The notes: generated by a model not told the origin, from the sequence alone. Counted from the first letter of the stretch, positions 26,148-34,931 are shown. The stretch is 64,000 bases of DNA from CAWUFC02 sp963921335 (GCA_963921335.3 CAWUFC020000001.1:1426001-1490000); one strand, 5' to 3'. Numbers and translations are program-made.

Positions 26148-26924
26148 GTGAAGGGCATTCGAGGGGGCTCGAAATTGAATATCAAAAAGCTGGCGGCGAA
26201 GTTGATTTTCGGCGAATTGTCCGGTGAGCTGGCTGAGTTCGGCCTTGCGATAGAGTCACGTCTGGTCGAAGCACTGGGGGCGGGCCCCATGGCTCGTTAT
26301 GAGCATCTGCTGGATTTGAAAAACCTGCAGGGCGAGAGCACAGGCTATGTCAGAGCCTATGAAGCGTCGCGCATGGCCAAGCTCGCCTGCCTGTCTATCG
26401 ACATCAAGCCGGGTATGCGCTACTTCAACATTCACGCCATTCCGGATCACCGCTACCTGGTACCGCGCTTTAACTTTGAGGGTATGGTCACCAGTCGTGG
26501 CAGCCAGGTCTCGATGGACTTGTACCCGGATATGGATGTGGTGCAAAACTTTGACTACCTGTTTCGATATTACGCCGGCCTGGACAAGGTTTACGACAAG
26601 GCCAAAAACCACAAAGACATTGTTATTGAGCCCTCGCGTCTGCCGCATATGCGCGCCTTATGTTCTCCCTACTTCTTGATGGCAAAGAGCGTTCAGCCGG
26701 AGCACATTTACGACATGCAGAGCTGGGCCGAGACCTATCTCGACGTTTGGCTGCAGATATATCGGGAGCAAGGTGAGCTGTCAGAAGAGGGCGCCCAACT
26801 GCGACTGACCCGACGCGAAATCATTGCCCGCACCATCATTGAAAACGATCCCGACCGAGACAAAGTAGTGGGCGTTTACGGCGAGGAAACTACCCAGGCG
26901 ATTGAAGAAGCAGCCATGCTATGA
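26148..26924 (+). CDS. Divergent ferredoxin-dependent bilin reductase (FDBR) superfamily protein
   Basis: The protein has 258 residues from GTG 26148; TTG 26175 with GAGGGGG upstream is a good alternative. The resemblance to PcyA/PebA-type enzymes is by eye. RMAKLACLSIDIKPGMRYFNIHAIP fits the RKMHLELAKVG...ILHCVMFP region of PcyA. HRYLVPRFNFEGMVTSRGSQ fits LPLFGCDIVAGPGG, VSMDLYP fits AAIADLSP, and the C-terminal ENDPDRDKVVGVYGEETTQA fits [20 protein letters not shown]. The key PcyA Asp105 position holds Glu111 here. Size is right for the family. FDBRs reduce biliverdin or related tetrapyrroles; red chlorophyll catabolite reductase shares the fold. No heme oxygenase or ferredoxin lies nearby, so the substrate is probably taken up. 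It is co-transcribed with the receptor gene 23 bases on. Confidence 0.65.
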   Translation: MKGIRGGSKLNIKKLAAKLIFGELSGELAEFGLAIESRLVEALGAGPMARYEHLLDLKNLQGESTGYVRAYEASRMAKLACLSIDIKPGMRYFNIHAIPDHRYLVPRFNFEGMVTSRGSQVSMDLYPDMDVVQNFDYLFRYYAGLDKVYDKAKNHKDIVIEPSRLPHMRALCSPYFLMAKSVQPEHIYDMQSWAETYLDVWLQIYREQGELSEEGAQLRLTRREIIARTIIENDPDRDKVVGVYGEETTQAIEEAAML

Positions 26925-26947
26925 GCGTGGCCCGAGGAGGAGCAATA

Positions 26948-29551
26948 ATGAAAAAAGCCATCCTGCTGGCCGGTGTTGTCACCGGCGCCACCCAGGGCAC
27001 ACCCGTGCTCGCACAGACAAACCAGCCCACGCTGCTCGAGGAGGTGGTGGTCAGTGCGCGGCGCCGGGAAGAATCCCTGCAGTCAGTGCCCATCAGTATT
27101 ACGCCCTTTAGCGGCGTTGACCTGGAACGCCGGGACCTTCGAACTCTTGAAGATATTGCCAGTGAAACCGTTGGCATGAACTACTGGTCTTCACCCACCT
27201 CCGGCTTTCAGAGCAGCCCGACCATCCGGGGGCTGGCCACAGGTTTTTTTTTGCAGGACCGGGTACAGAACGTGGCCGCCTTCCTCAACGGCATTTATCT
27301 GCAGCGCCAGAGCATGATGAATATCGGTATGACTGACCTGCAGCGCATCGAGATTCTAAAGGGGCCGCAAAACTCCATGTATGGACGCTCGGCCTTCACC
27401 GGGGCGATCAACTACGTGACAGAAAAACCCACCGAGGAGTTTACCGGTTATCTCTCGACGACCCAGGGTGACAACGAGCGACAGGACTATCGTGTTGCAC
27501 TTAGCGGTCCACTGGGAACCGAGAAGGTGTTGGGTCGCGTGTCCTGGGGTATCAGCGAATACGATGGCCACACCAGTAATGCCCACCCGGGAGATGGTAT
27601 CGACTCACGCGGTTTTCACAACGAAGGCAAGCTCGGCGGTTGGGACGATGAAACCCTCAATGCCGCTCTGGAGTTTCGACCCACTGAAAGACTGACTATT
27701 CGCGGAGAGTATTACGACACCGATCTTAAGCGCGAGAGCCAGCCTTACTACATTATCAGCGGTCTGCGCGATGTTGCGGCAATCCAGGTGGGCCGTTTTG
27801 ATGATCTCAATTTTAACGAGATCACCTACGATGACCCCAATGCTGGGCTGGTGACGGGCAATACTATGTGGCAGGGCGAGTTGCCCGACAGCTCACCCGG
27901 CCCCGGCAATTGTATTTATGAAACGCTCCAAAATCCCTGTAGCGATGGTGATCTGCGCTCTTTTGACATTATGGTTGATCCGCGTGCCTACGGCATGGCG
28001 ACCGAGACGCGGGTCAGCAGCATAGACCTGATCTGGGAGGCCAGCGACTCGCTGCGTCTGGCGTATCAGTTCGGCAAGGTAGCTCACGAGGGCAGTACGG
28101 CAGGGCCAGCAGAACGTGACCAGGCCAATGGCTCTGAGTTGTTCGATATTATTCAGACCGTTCACTCCAGCATTTCCAGCGCGCGTCCGATCACCGATCT
28201 CGAGAGTGACTCCCACGAGTTGCGACTGGACTGGCAGGGCAACGGCAATGTGTCCGCCAGCCTGGGATTGTTCTACGCCGAGGTAGAGGATGAGCAATAC
28301 GACTTTACCGTGATGGCGCCAGTCTGCAGTGATCGCGACCTCAATGGTGATGGCAGTAACGCAGACGAGCTGGCCGGTTGTGCTGTGGCGTACGCCGATT
28401 CGCTGGATATCACGCCGCTGGATCAGATCCAGATCAATCCATTCTGGTTGTTCGCCCGTGAGAACTGGCATGGTAATCGCGGCAACCACACGGTCTTCGA
28501 GGACGAAATCTGGGCCATCTTCGCCAATGTGGAGGTGCAGTTCGGGGAGGCATTTAATTTTCGTGCCGAAGCGCGCTATACCGAGGAAGATCGAAGTATT
28601 GAACGGCTTACCGACGGGTTCTCGCTGGCCCCCGGCGAGGTGGGCTGTTCGCCTGGTGCTATCCCTTTCTGCTTGCCCTCGGGCATTATCACTGCTGAGG
28701 ACAACGAGACCTTTGACTATTTTGCCCCGCGCATCAGCCTGGAGTGGCAACTGGCAGAATCATCCATGCTTTATGGCTCTATTGCCGGTGGCGTGAAAGC
28801 AGGCGGATTTAATAACGCCGCGGCAGAAGCCCAGCAAACCTATGATGAGGAAAAGAACTGGACCTTCGAGCTGGGCAGCAAGAACGAATTGTTGGATGGC
28901 AGCCTGAGACTTAATGCAGCGCTGTATTACATCGATTGGCAGGATATTCAGGGCTCAGAGCCACCCCAGGACACCAGCATTAACTCTGCCGCGGTGATCG
29001 GCAATATTGGTGATGCCACTAGCGCCGGTGTAGAACTTGAAGGCACATGGTTTGCCACAACTCACTGGTCATTTGACCTGGCCTATGCCTACAACAACGC
29101 TGAGTATGACGATGGCGACTACGACGCGGCCCAGCGCTACCTCTACTATGGCTGCGATCTGGACGTGGTGCCCGCAGGCGCCTTGTGCGGTGATACCGAT
29201 ATCTCAGGGAACAAGCTGCCTCGTAACTCAGAGCACCAATTGCTGCTGGCGGTGAATTATCAGCAAGCGGTATTCGGAGACTGGCAGTTGGACGCGCGGC
29301 TCTCTGCAAACTACCAGGACAAACAATACATCACGCCACTCAATGAAGCTTATGTGCCCGAGCGAACGCTGCTGGACGCCAATATCCAGTTTCTGTCACC
29401 TCAGCAGCACTGGGAGCTGGCCCTGTGGGTGAAAAACCTGGCAGACGAGGAATATGCGGCGGGCGTGCTAAATATTCTGGAGCAGAACAAATACATGGTA
29501 TCGCTGGGTGCGCCGCGTACCTGGGGTGCTCGACTAAAATACAGCTTCTAG
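26948..29551 (+). CDS. TonB-dependent outer-membrane receptor
   Basis: The protein has 867 residues from ATG 26948, preceded by GAGGAGGAG. It has a signal peptide (KKAILLAGVVTGATQGTPVLAQ), a TonB-box-like EEVVVSARRREESLQSVPISI, then the plug domain with IEILKGPQNSMYGRSAFTGAINYVT and a beta barrel ending in an aromatic residue (RLKYSF). The sequence belongs to the large class of substrate receptors common in marine and sphingomonad degraders rather than to classical siderophore receptors. Downstream of the FDBR-like gene in one operon, it is the likely uptake route for the pathway substrate. A DUF1838 gene converges on it 25 bases on. Confidence 0.92.
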   Translation: MKKAILLAGVVTGATQGTPVLAQTNQPTLLEEVVVSARRREESLQSVPISITPFSGVDLERRDLRTLEDIASETVGMNYWSSPTSGFQSSPTIRGLATGFFLQDRVQNVAAFLNGIYLQRQSMMNIGMTDLQRIEILKGPQNSMYGRSAFTGAINYVTEKPTEEFTGYLSTTQGDNERQDYRVALSGPLGTEKVLGRVSWGISEYDGHTSNAHPGDGIDSRGFHNEGKLGGWDDETLNAALEFRPTERLTIRGEYYDTDLKRESQPYYIISGLRDVAAIQVGRFDDLNFNEITYDDPNAGLVTGNTMWQGELPDSSPGPGNCIYETLQNPCSDGDLRSFDIMVDPRAYGMATETRVSSIDLIWEASDSLRLAYQFGKVAHEGSTAGPAERDQANGSELFDIIQTVHSSISSARPITDLESDSHELRLDWQGNGNVSASLGLFYAEVEDEQYDFTVMAPVCSDRDLNGDGSNADELAGCAVAYADSLDITPLDQIQINPFWLFARENWHGNRGNHTVFEDEIWAIFANVEVQFGEAFNFRAEARYTEEDRSIERLTDGFSLAPGEVGCSPGAIPFCLPSGIITAEDNETFDYFAPRISLEWQLAESSMLYGSIAGGVKAGGFNNAAAEAQQTYDEEKNWTFELGSKNELLDGSLRLNAALYYIDWQDIQGSEPPQDTSINSAAVIGNIGDATSAGVELEGTWFATTHWSFDLAYAYNNAEYDDGDYDAAQRYLYYGCDLDVVPAGALCGDTDISGNKLPRNSEHQLLLAVNYQQAVFGDWQLDARLSANYQDKQYITPLNEAYVPERTLLDANIQFLSPQQHWELALWVKNLADEEYAAGVLNILEQNKYMVSLGAPRTWGARLKYSF

Positions 29552-29576
29552 AGTTTGGGCTCCGGCAACCGGTAGC

Positions 29577-30530
29577 TCAGACTTCCGGGGGAACATCTCT
29601 GGCATACGCTTCCCATGTACCGATCGGGTAGCCGTCGTCCCAGTCCGTGCAGGGTTCTAGATATTCCGGGTGGTGGGTTTCGGCGTAGGCCAGCACTTTC
29701 GGTGGGATATCGCTGAGCCCGTTGTTGCTCTTGTGCGAGTGCATGCGGCCAAACAGCACGCCTTCGATGCCGCTCTGTCCCATGCGCATCCACGGCCACC
29801 AGGGTGACAGACGCGAGAAGCCGCAATGGAAACGGGCGCAGGGATTGCTGCGGTCTTCCAGCTCATGAAGATCACAGGCGAAGGTGAAGTGCTCTGAGGG
29901 ATTGATAAATTCGCCTGTGGAAGCGCTCGGCCATTGCTGTGGTGTCACCGGATTGCGATAGCGGTGGGTATAGTCCCAGGCCAGCGAGACCTGATTGTCG
30001 TAGATCTGCCAGGGCAGTATGAATGGCACGCTGCCATCCTCACGAATCACAGCGGTACCGTCATTCATCAGGGTGGGTGCATCACTGTCATCCCCGAACT
30101 GGAAACGGGGCATTTCGGGTGTCAGCTCACCCCGAATTCGTTCATTCAGGAAGTTGAATACCTCCACGGTTTCGCCGGTGTAGGGGTTGTCCCAGGTCTC
30201 GAGGATGTCTCCGCTCAGCGGGTCCGTGAAAAAGCCGACTTCTTTACCCCGCAGGCGAATGTTGCCGTTGTCCAATACGCGGGCCTGAAAGTTGCCAAAG
30301 CCCGTATAGCCAAACAGGGGCTTGAGCCGCTCACTGCCAACCATGCCGAACATGAGGCCATGAAAAGCGGAATACACCGGTTCCCCGTAACCAGCCCATA
30401 GCTTACCGAAGGCGTAGAGATTGTCTTCTGGGTCCGAGAAATCCAGTGGCCTTTGCTGCCCCGGGCTGGCTTCGCCGGCATGACCTGTGGCCTGCCAGAA
30501 GGGTTTAACTTTGTCGGGAGTCTGTGTCAT
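29577..30530 (-). CDS. DUF1838 family protein
   Basis: The protein has 317 residues from ATG 30530 (MTQTPDKVKPFWQ). The typical DUF1838 core is seen: FQARVLDNGNIRLRGKEVGFFTDPLSG, then DILETWDNPYTGETVEVF and a Trp-rich C-terminal part (SRLSPWWPWMRMGQ). There is no signal peptide. Function of the family is not known. Its promoter carries the third operator copy, between a TTGTGA -35 and a TATACT -10 that ends 6 bases before the ATG, so it belongs to the same regulon as the reductases and is predicted leaderless. Confidence 0.8.
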   Translation of the reverse strand: MTQTPDKVKPFWQATGHAGEASPGQQRPLDFSDPEDNLYAFGKLWAGYGEPVYSAFHGLMFGMVGSERLKPLFGYTGFGNFQARVLDNGNIRLRGKEVGFFTDPLSGDILETWDNPYTGETVEVFNFLNERIRGELTPEMPRFQFGDDSDAPTLMNDGTAVIREDGSVPFILPWQIYDNQVSLAWDYTHRYRNPVTPQQWPSASTGEFINPSEHFTFACDLHELEDRSNPCARFHCGFSRLSPWWPWMRMGQSGIEGVLFGRMHSHKSNNGLSDIPPKVLAYAETHHPEYLEPCTDWDDGYPIGTWEAYARDVPPEV

Positions 30531-30547
30531 CGGCCCAGTATAACGTA

Positions 30548-30565
30548 TGTGACTCAATGGTCACA
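30548..30565. promoter_or_regulatory. Operator site 3 (TGTGACT-CAAT-GGTCACA)
   Basis: It has the same 18-base layout as sites 1 and 2, with six perfect outer base pairs and one mismatch at the inner pair. It lies between the probable -35 and -10 of the minus-strand DUF1838 gene, a classic repressor position. Confidence 0.7.
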
Positions 30566-30575
30566 AAATTCTGAC

Positions 30576-31100
30576 TCAGGTATTCCGGCCCAGTTGCTCT
30601 TGCAGCCTGGCCTTCATGGGCAGCACCCAGTTGGTTTTCAGTTCGGCTGACAGCAGGCCTGCATCCTCGAGTTCATCACATAGCAGCATCTGGTGGGCGA
30701 GGTCGAACATATCGAACTGCCTGACAATTCGGCTGTTTTCGTCGAAATTGATAAACGAGATACCCGGGGTATCGAAGTGGCTGCCGTCGGCGCGCGAGCC
30801 TGGCCCGCGATTGAGCCAGTGGGTAATAACCTGGTTATCCTGGCCCACGTAAACGCCCTCATAGGGGAAAGTCCACCCCTCCCAACCGCGTTGCATATCG
30901 CGGCCATAATGGGTGGCTTTGATCTCGTCGATGCCGTCAGCGACCACTTTCATAGTGCCCGCGTACTCGCAGGTGTAGATGCAGTCCGGCGCGTATAGTT
31001 CGTCTACGAAAAACGTCCACTCGTTGCTCTGTTCTGCCTGGTGATGGGCGTCGATCAAACGCTGCGCCGCCTGGGTAAGTTGCTCGGGTGAAAGTGTCAT
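30576..31100 (-). CDS. NTF2-like/SnoaL-type protein
   Basis: The protein has 174 residues. The pattern of a first helix (AAQRLIDAHHQAEQSNEWTFFVDELYAPDCIYTCEYAG), then GIDEIKATHYGRDM, and beta strands with NRGPGSRADGSHFDTPGISFINFDENSRIVRQFDMFD is that of the SnoaL/NTF2 cone fold. Such proteins are small-molecule isomerases, dehydratases or binding proteins. It lies immediately upstream of the DUF1838 gene on the same strand, with operator 3 just past its stop codon. It has no operator of its own that I can see. A role in the same pathway is inferred from position only. Confidence 0.75.
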   Translation of the reverse strand: MTLSPEQLTQAAQRLIDAHHQAEQSNEWTFFVDELYAPDCIYTCEYAGTMKVVADGIDEIKATHYGRDMQRGWEGWTFPYEGVYVGQDNQVITHWLNRGPGSRADGSHFDTPGISFINFDENSRIVRQFDMFDLAHQMLLCDELEDAGLLSAELKTNWVLPMKARLQEQLGRNT

Positions 31101-31171
31101 GTTCGTGATCTCGTCAATGTTTGTGCAGGAGTTTTGCTATTATGCGGCGCTAATTCAAGTGGAGTTTGTGG

Positions 31172-32146
31172 ATGAATCGGCGGGAGTTACTGCAGTTGCT
31201 GGCGGATGGGGAATATCACTCCGGCCAGGAGTTGGCCGATGTGCTGGGTGTGAGCCGTACCGCTGTTTGGAAGCAGCTGGGCAAGCTCGAAGAGCTTGGG
31301 CTGAATTTCGACTCCATTAAAGGCAAGGGGTATCGCCTGGTGGGTGGGCTGGACCTGCTGCAGGATTCGCTGCTGCGGTCTCATCTCAGTGAAGAGACCC
31401 TTGGCCTGCTCTCAGATTTGCAGATCGTAGATGTGATTGATTCAACCAACGCTGAGCTGATGCGTCGACTCGAGGCCGGAGATGGTCCGCAGGGACTGGT
31501 GTGCACCGCAGAGCAGCAATCCGCGGGACGGGGTCGTCGCGGGCGGCAGTGGATCAGTCCTTACGGTAGCAATGTCTACCTGTCAGTCAGCTGGGGCTTT
31601 GAAAATGGTGCTGCTGCTCTGGAAGGTCTTAGCCTTGCCGTTGGGGTGGTCATCAGCGACGCATTGAGTGAGTTCGGTGTCGATGGCCTGGCTTTGAAGT
31701 GGCCCAATGATCTGTTGATTGACTCCGCCAAGCTGGGTGGAGTGTTGATCGAGATGTCAGGTGATGTGGCAGGGCCCTGCTCGGCGGTGGTGGGTGTGGG
31801 CCTGAATGTGTGCATGCCTGAGGCTGCTGCCGGTGCCATAGACCAAAGCTGGACCGACCTGGCATCACAGCAGCACTCCCTCGATCGCAATCGTTTGCTG
31901 TCCACTATGTTGAATCATTTGATGCCGCTATTGGCATCCTACGAGCGCGAGGGTCTTGGGCCCTGGCTGGAGCGCTGGAAATCGTTAGACGCTTACGCAG
32001 ATCGTCCGGTGATGATTACGGCTGGGGAACGAAAGCTGGCCGGCACTGCGAGAGGTATTGATGCCAATGGCGCGCTGCTATTGGAAACGGAGCTGGGTGT
32101 GCAGCCTATATATGGTGGCGAAGTGAGCCTGAGGGCCCGGTCGTGA
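31172..32146 (+). CDS. birA: Biotin--[acetyl-CoA-carboxylase] ligase / biotin operon repressor
   Basis: The protein has 324 residues from ATG 31172, with GGAG 7 bases before. The N-terminal winged helix (ELADVLGVSRTAVWKQLGKLEELG) binds DNA. The catalytic domain has STNAELMRRL, the biotin-AMP loop GRGRRGRQW, and KWPNDLLIDSAKLGGVLIE. It attaches biotin to the carboxyl carrier protein and represses biotin genes. It overlaps coaX by 4 bases (GTGA), the usual birA-coaX-SPOR order of pseudomonad-type genomes. Confidence 0.95.
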   Translation: MNRRELLQLLADGEYHSGQELADVLGVSRTAVWKQLGKLEELGLNFDSIKGKGYRLVGGLDLLQDSLLRSHLSEETLGLLSDLQIVDVIDSTNAELMRRLEAGDGPQGLVCTAEQQSAGRGRRGRQWISPYGSNVYLSVSWGFENGAAALEGLSLAVGVVISDALSEFGVDGLALKWPNDLLIDSAKLGGVLIEMSGDVAGPCSAVVGVGLNVCMPEAAAGAIDQSWTDLASQQHSLDRNRLLSTMLNHLMPLLASYEREGLGPWLERWKSLDAYADRPVMITAGERKLAGTARGIDANGALLLETELGVQPIYGGEVSLRARS

Positions 32147-32871
32147 TTTTGCTGCTGGATGTTGGCAACACGCGGATCAAATGGCGGCTCATGCAAGACC
32201 ACCGGGTGGTTGGCGAGGGCTTTGTGCTGCGTGCTGAGTTGTCTGAGTTGCCGGCAAGGCTGGGGCCTGGTGTCGACTTGCAGGCGGTATGGGTGTCCAG
32301 TGTCGCGGGGCCCGATATGGCTGAACAGATTCGGCAGTTGTTTGCTGATCGGGCTCGCTTACCAATCTGGTTTGCCGGTAGCTCCGCATCTGTGATGGGC
32401 CTGCGCAATAGTTATGCGGATCCTTCTCGCATGGGGGTGGATCGATGGCTGGCTATGCTGGCTGCCTGGCATCCGACCCAACAACCGGTTTGTATCTTGG
32501 ACGCGGGCAGCGCACTGACCATTGATTTTGTTGACGGCGGTGGTGCACACGTCGGTGGCTACATCATCCCTGGACTGTCTTTGATGGAAAGGGCCCTGTT
32601 GCAGGATACGGATCGGGTACGTTTTGGGGATGCCGCCAGGGACAGACTCGACCCGGGTACCTCCACCGAATCAGCTGTGCTTAATGGTTTGCTCCTGTCT
32701 CAGGCTGGCGCAGTGGCGCTGGCACTTGATCGTATAGAGGGCGAATTCGATCTTGTATTTACAGGCGGTGATGGTGCGGCATTGTGCGCGGCAGTGGGTC
32801 GGGGCGGCCAGTTCTCAGAAAACCTGGTGCTGGATGGTCTGCTGTTGTTGGGGCGCGAGGCTGCAGTGTGA
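32143..32871 (+). CDS. coaX: Type III pantothenate kinase
   Basis: The protein has 242 residues from GTG 32143. It has the ASKHA-fold ATP site ILLLDVGNTRIKWRL, the YADPSRMGVDRWLAMLAA substrate block, DAGSALTIDFVDGGG and the GGYIIPGLSLM strand. It phosphorylates pantothenate in the first step of CoA synthesis and is the K+-dependent type III enzyme. It is coupled to birA upstream and to the SPOR gene downstream through GTGA overlaps. Confidence 0.95.
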   Translation: MILLLDVGNTRIKWRLMQDHRVVGEGFVLRAELSELPARLGPGVDLQAVWVSSVAGPDMAEQIRQLFADRARLPIWFAGSSASVMGLRNSYADPSRMGVDRWLAMLAAWHPTQQPVCILDAGSALTIDFVDGGGAHVGGYIIPGLSLMERALLQDTDRVRFGDAARDRLDPGTSTESAVLNGLLLSQAGAVALALDRIEGEFDLVFTGGDGAALCAAVGRGGQFSENLVLDGLLLLGREAAV

Positions 32872-33611
32872 GTCGGCGAGCCTGGCGAATGCTGGCGGTT
32901 GTGCTGCTGCTCGCCAACCTGGCTGTTTACTTTTGGCCAAGAGCTGAGGTCTTGCCTCCTGCACCCGCGGTAGGTGTTGAGACCCTGCAGTTGTATCAAC
33001 CTCATGCAGTAACTGTGGATCAGCAAAGGGCGCCGGCAGTGCGTGAGACTGAGTCGTCAATCGAGTCAGCTGCAGAAGTGTCGACTGAAGTGGAAACTCT
33101 AGCGGCAGTACCGGTGGAGGAAGAGCGTGTAGCAACTGTTCAAGCACCGGTTTGCTATGAGTTAGGCCCCCTGCCTGGAGGTGCTCTGGCTCCACTTAGA
33201 AACCAGATTGACGATGAAGGGTTGGCTGCCCGGCTGACCAAACGAACCGTGCCTGATCGTGCCGACTACTGGACCTATCTGGATCCGGAAGAGCTGGGCG
33301 GTCTGGGACCTGCACGCGAGCGCTTGGCAGAGTTGGGAGTGGACAGTTATCCCATTGCCAGCGGTGCTTTACAGGGCATGATGTCCCTGGGCCTGTTTTC
33401 AACTCTGGAGCGGGCCCAGCGCCTGCAGCGGCAAATGCAGCAGCGGGACCTGCCCGCTGTGGTCTTTGAGCGTCAGCGTTTCAGAGATGAGTTCTGGTTG
33501 ATTGCCAACAGCGAGGTCGCGTCGGCGAAGGGCTGGGGGCAGGGCTATGAGAATTTTCCTTACCCAGTGACTAATATTTCCCATTTATCGACCTGCGACG
33601 CGCTTTATTAA
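32868..33611 (+). CDS. SPOR domain-containing membrane protein
   Basis: The protein has 247 residues from GTG 32868, which overlaps the coaX stop. A single N-terminal membrane helix (WRMLAVVLLLANLAVYFW) is followed by a low-complexity periplasmic linker (AAEVSTEVETLAAVPVEEER). The C-terminal SPOR-like region (DYWTYLDPEELGGLGPARERLAELGVDSYPIASGALQGMMSLGLF) is where denuded septal peptidoglycan would bind. It is the third gene of the birA-coaX unit, a conserved arrangement just ahead of the tRNA-tuf cluster. Confidence 0.82.
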   Translation: MSRRAWRMLAVVLLLANLAVYFWPRAEVLPPAPAVGVETLQLYQPHAVTVDQQRAPAVRETESSIESAAEVSTEVETLAAVPVEEERVATVQAPVCYELGPLPGGALAPLRNQIDDEGLAARLTKRTVPDRADYWTYLDPEELGGLGPARERLAELGVDSYPIASGALQGMMSLGLFSTLERAQRLQRQMQQRDLPAVVFERQRFRDEFWLIANSEVASAKGWGQGYENFPYPVTNISHLSTCDALY

Positions 33612-33668
33612 AAGCGTATGCGCCGATTCACCGCAGAGCTATGACTTGCCTCGCTAGCAGCGGCCACT

Positions 33669-34931
33669 CTAGTAGCGAAGCGTTCGGTGGAGCATCATAA
33701 ACACGCCGCCGCAAGCGAGCGCTACCAATGAGATCGTCCAAGTACCCTCGCCATCACCGATCATCGGTGCCATCAAGTAAGGTCCAATGCCTCCACCTAC
33801 AATGATGGATGCGCCGTTATACAAACCAGCCATAGAAGCGAAATGGTGCTGCGGTACAACACGCTGTAACAATGCAAACTCCGACGCCTGAAATGTAGAT
33901 AGGCAGAATACCGCCAGTGACATGAGTATGATGACACGCGTTAGGCTTTCTGCGCCCAAGGCGAAGAACAGGCATGTACCCGCTATCATTACAGCCGCCC
34001 CTGTCATCAATGCCCGCCGGTTAAATCGGTCGCCTATGACAGCCCACAAAGCGATGCCCAACAGTGAAAATGCAGTTGGCCCGGCCACTAGCCAAGTAAT
34101 CTCTGAGAAGGGGATGCCGCGGTTCTGGGTAAAGTAAGTGGGAATCCAGCTGGTAAGACCCAGACCAATGACGCTGTAGGCAGAGGCGGCCGCCAGTATC
34201 AGCACGAATCCCGGAAGCCTCACGACGTCCAGCCAGGCCATTTCACTGGATTGAAAGTCCTGCTCACCGGCGATGCCGCTCTGGATATGGTTTCGTTCTG
34301 CTGCTGACAAGGTGGGCTCATCTGCCGGTGTGTTTCGCACGAACAAAATAACCAGGGGCAGGCTGACTAATAGGCCCAGTAATGCCAGTAGATGGAAGCC
34401 CGATCGCCAACCGAATTCTGCCATGAGTGGCACCAGGACGAAGGGCGCTGCCAGTGCGGCGGAAAATATCCCTACCGCTACAACACTGTTGGCCCGACTT
34501 CTTTCCGCTGGAGGAAACCAGGCCTTGGTGGTCATCATCATAGGCACGTGAATACCTTCAGAAAGCCCCAGTAATACCCGCGAGAGCAGGAATAACATAA
34601 AGAACTGGCTGATAAAGGCCCCTGCCGCGGTAAATATCGACCACAGGCAAACGATGATGATCAGGCAGTTCCTGGTGCCCCAGCGAGCCGCGATGGGGGT
34701 CAGGAAGATATTTGCGAGACCGTAGGCGACGTAGAAGGCGCTCATCAGTTGTGCCCCATATTCCTGCAGTTGTTCATAGCTCCAGTTATATTCTGCGGCC
34801 ATCAGGGGGAGCGCGTAGGTGATGTTAAGGCGATCAATAAAAGCCACGAACAACGTCACCATGAAAACAGCTGAAAGCCGCCAGCGGCGCGCCGATAGTG
34901 GCCCTGGCATTATTGGGTGAGAATCACTCAT
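33669..34931 (-). CDS. MFS transporter, anion:cation symporter-like
   Basis: The protein has 420 residues with twelve membrane segments. The N-terminal FVAFIDRLNITYALPLM and GLSEGIHVPMMMTTKAWFPPAERSRANSVV match the ACS family of organic-anion symporters (the D-R-L/I-N motif in helix 1 and the P-x-x-R-x-x-A loop). Such proteins import sugar acids, phthalate or other carboxylates. It interrupts the usual SPOR-to-tRNA order on the opposite strand, which suggests a later insertion. Confidence 0.85.
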   Translation of the reverse strand: MSDSHPIMPGPLSARRWRLSAVFMVTLFVAFIDRLNITYALPLMAAEYNWSYEQLQEYGAQLMSAFYVAYGLANIFLTPIAARWGTRNCLIIIVCLWSIFTAAGAFISQFFMLFLLSRVLLGLSEGIHVPMMMTTKAWFPPAERSRANSVVAVGIFSAALAAPFVLVPLMAEFGWRSGFHLLALLGLLVSLPLVILFVRNTPADEPTLSAAERNHIQSGIAGEQDFQSSEMAWLDVVRLPGFVLILAAASAYSVIGLGLTSWIPTYFTQNRGIPFSEITWLVAGPTAFSLLGIALWAVIGDRFNRRALMTGAAVMIAGTCLFFALGAESLTRVIILMSLAVFCLSTFQASEFALLQRVVPQHHFASMAGLYNGASIIVGGGIGPYLMAPMIGDGEGTWTISLVALACGGVFMMLHRTLRY

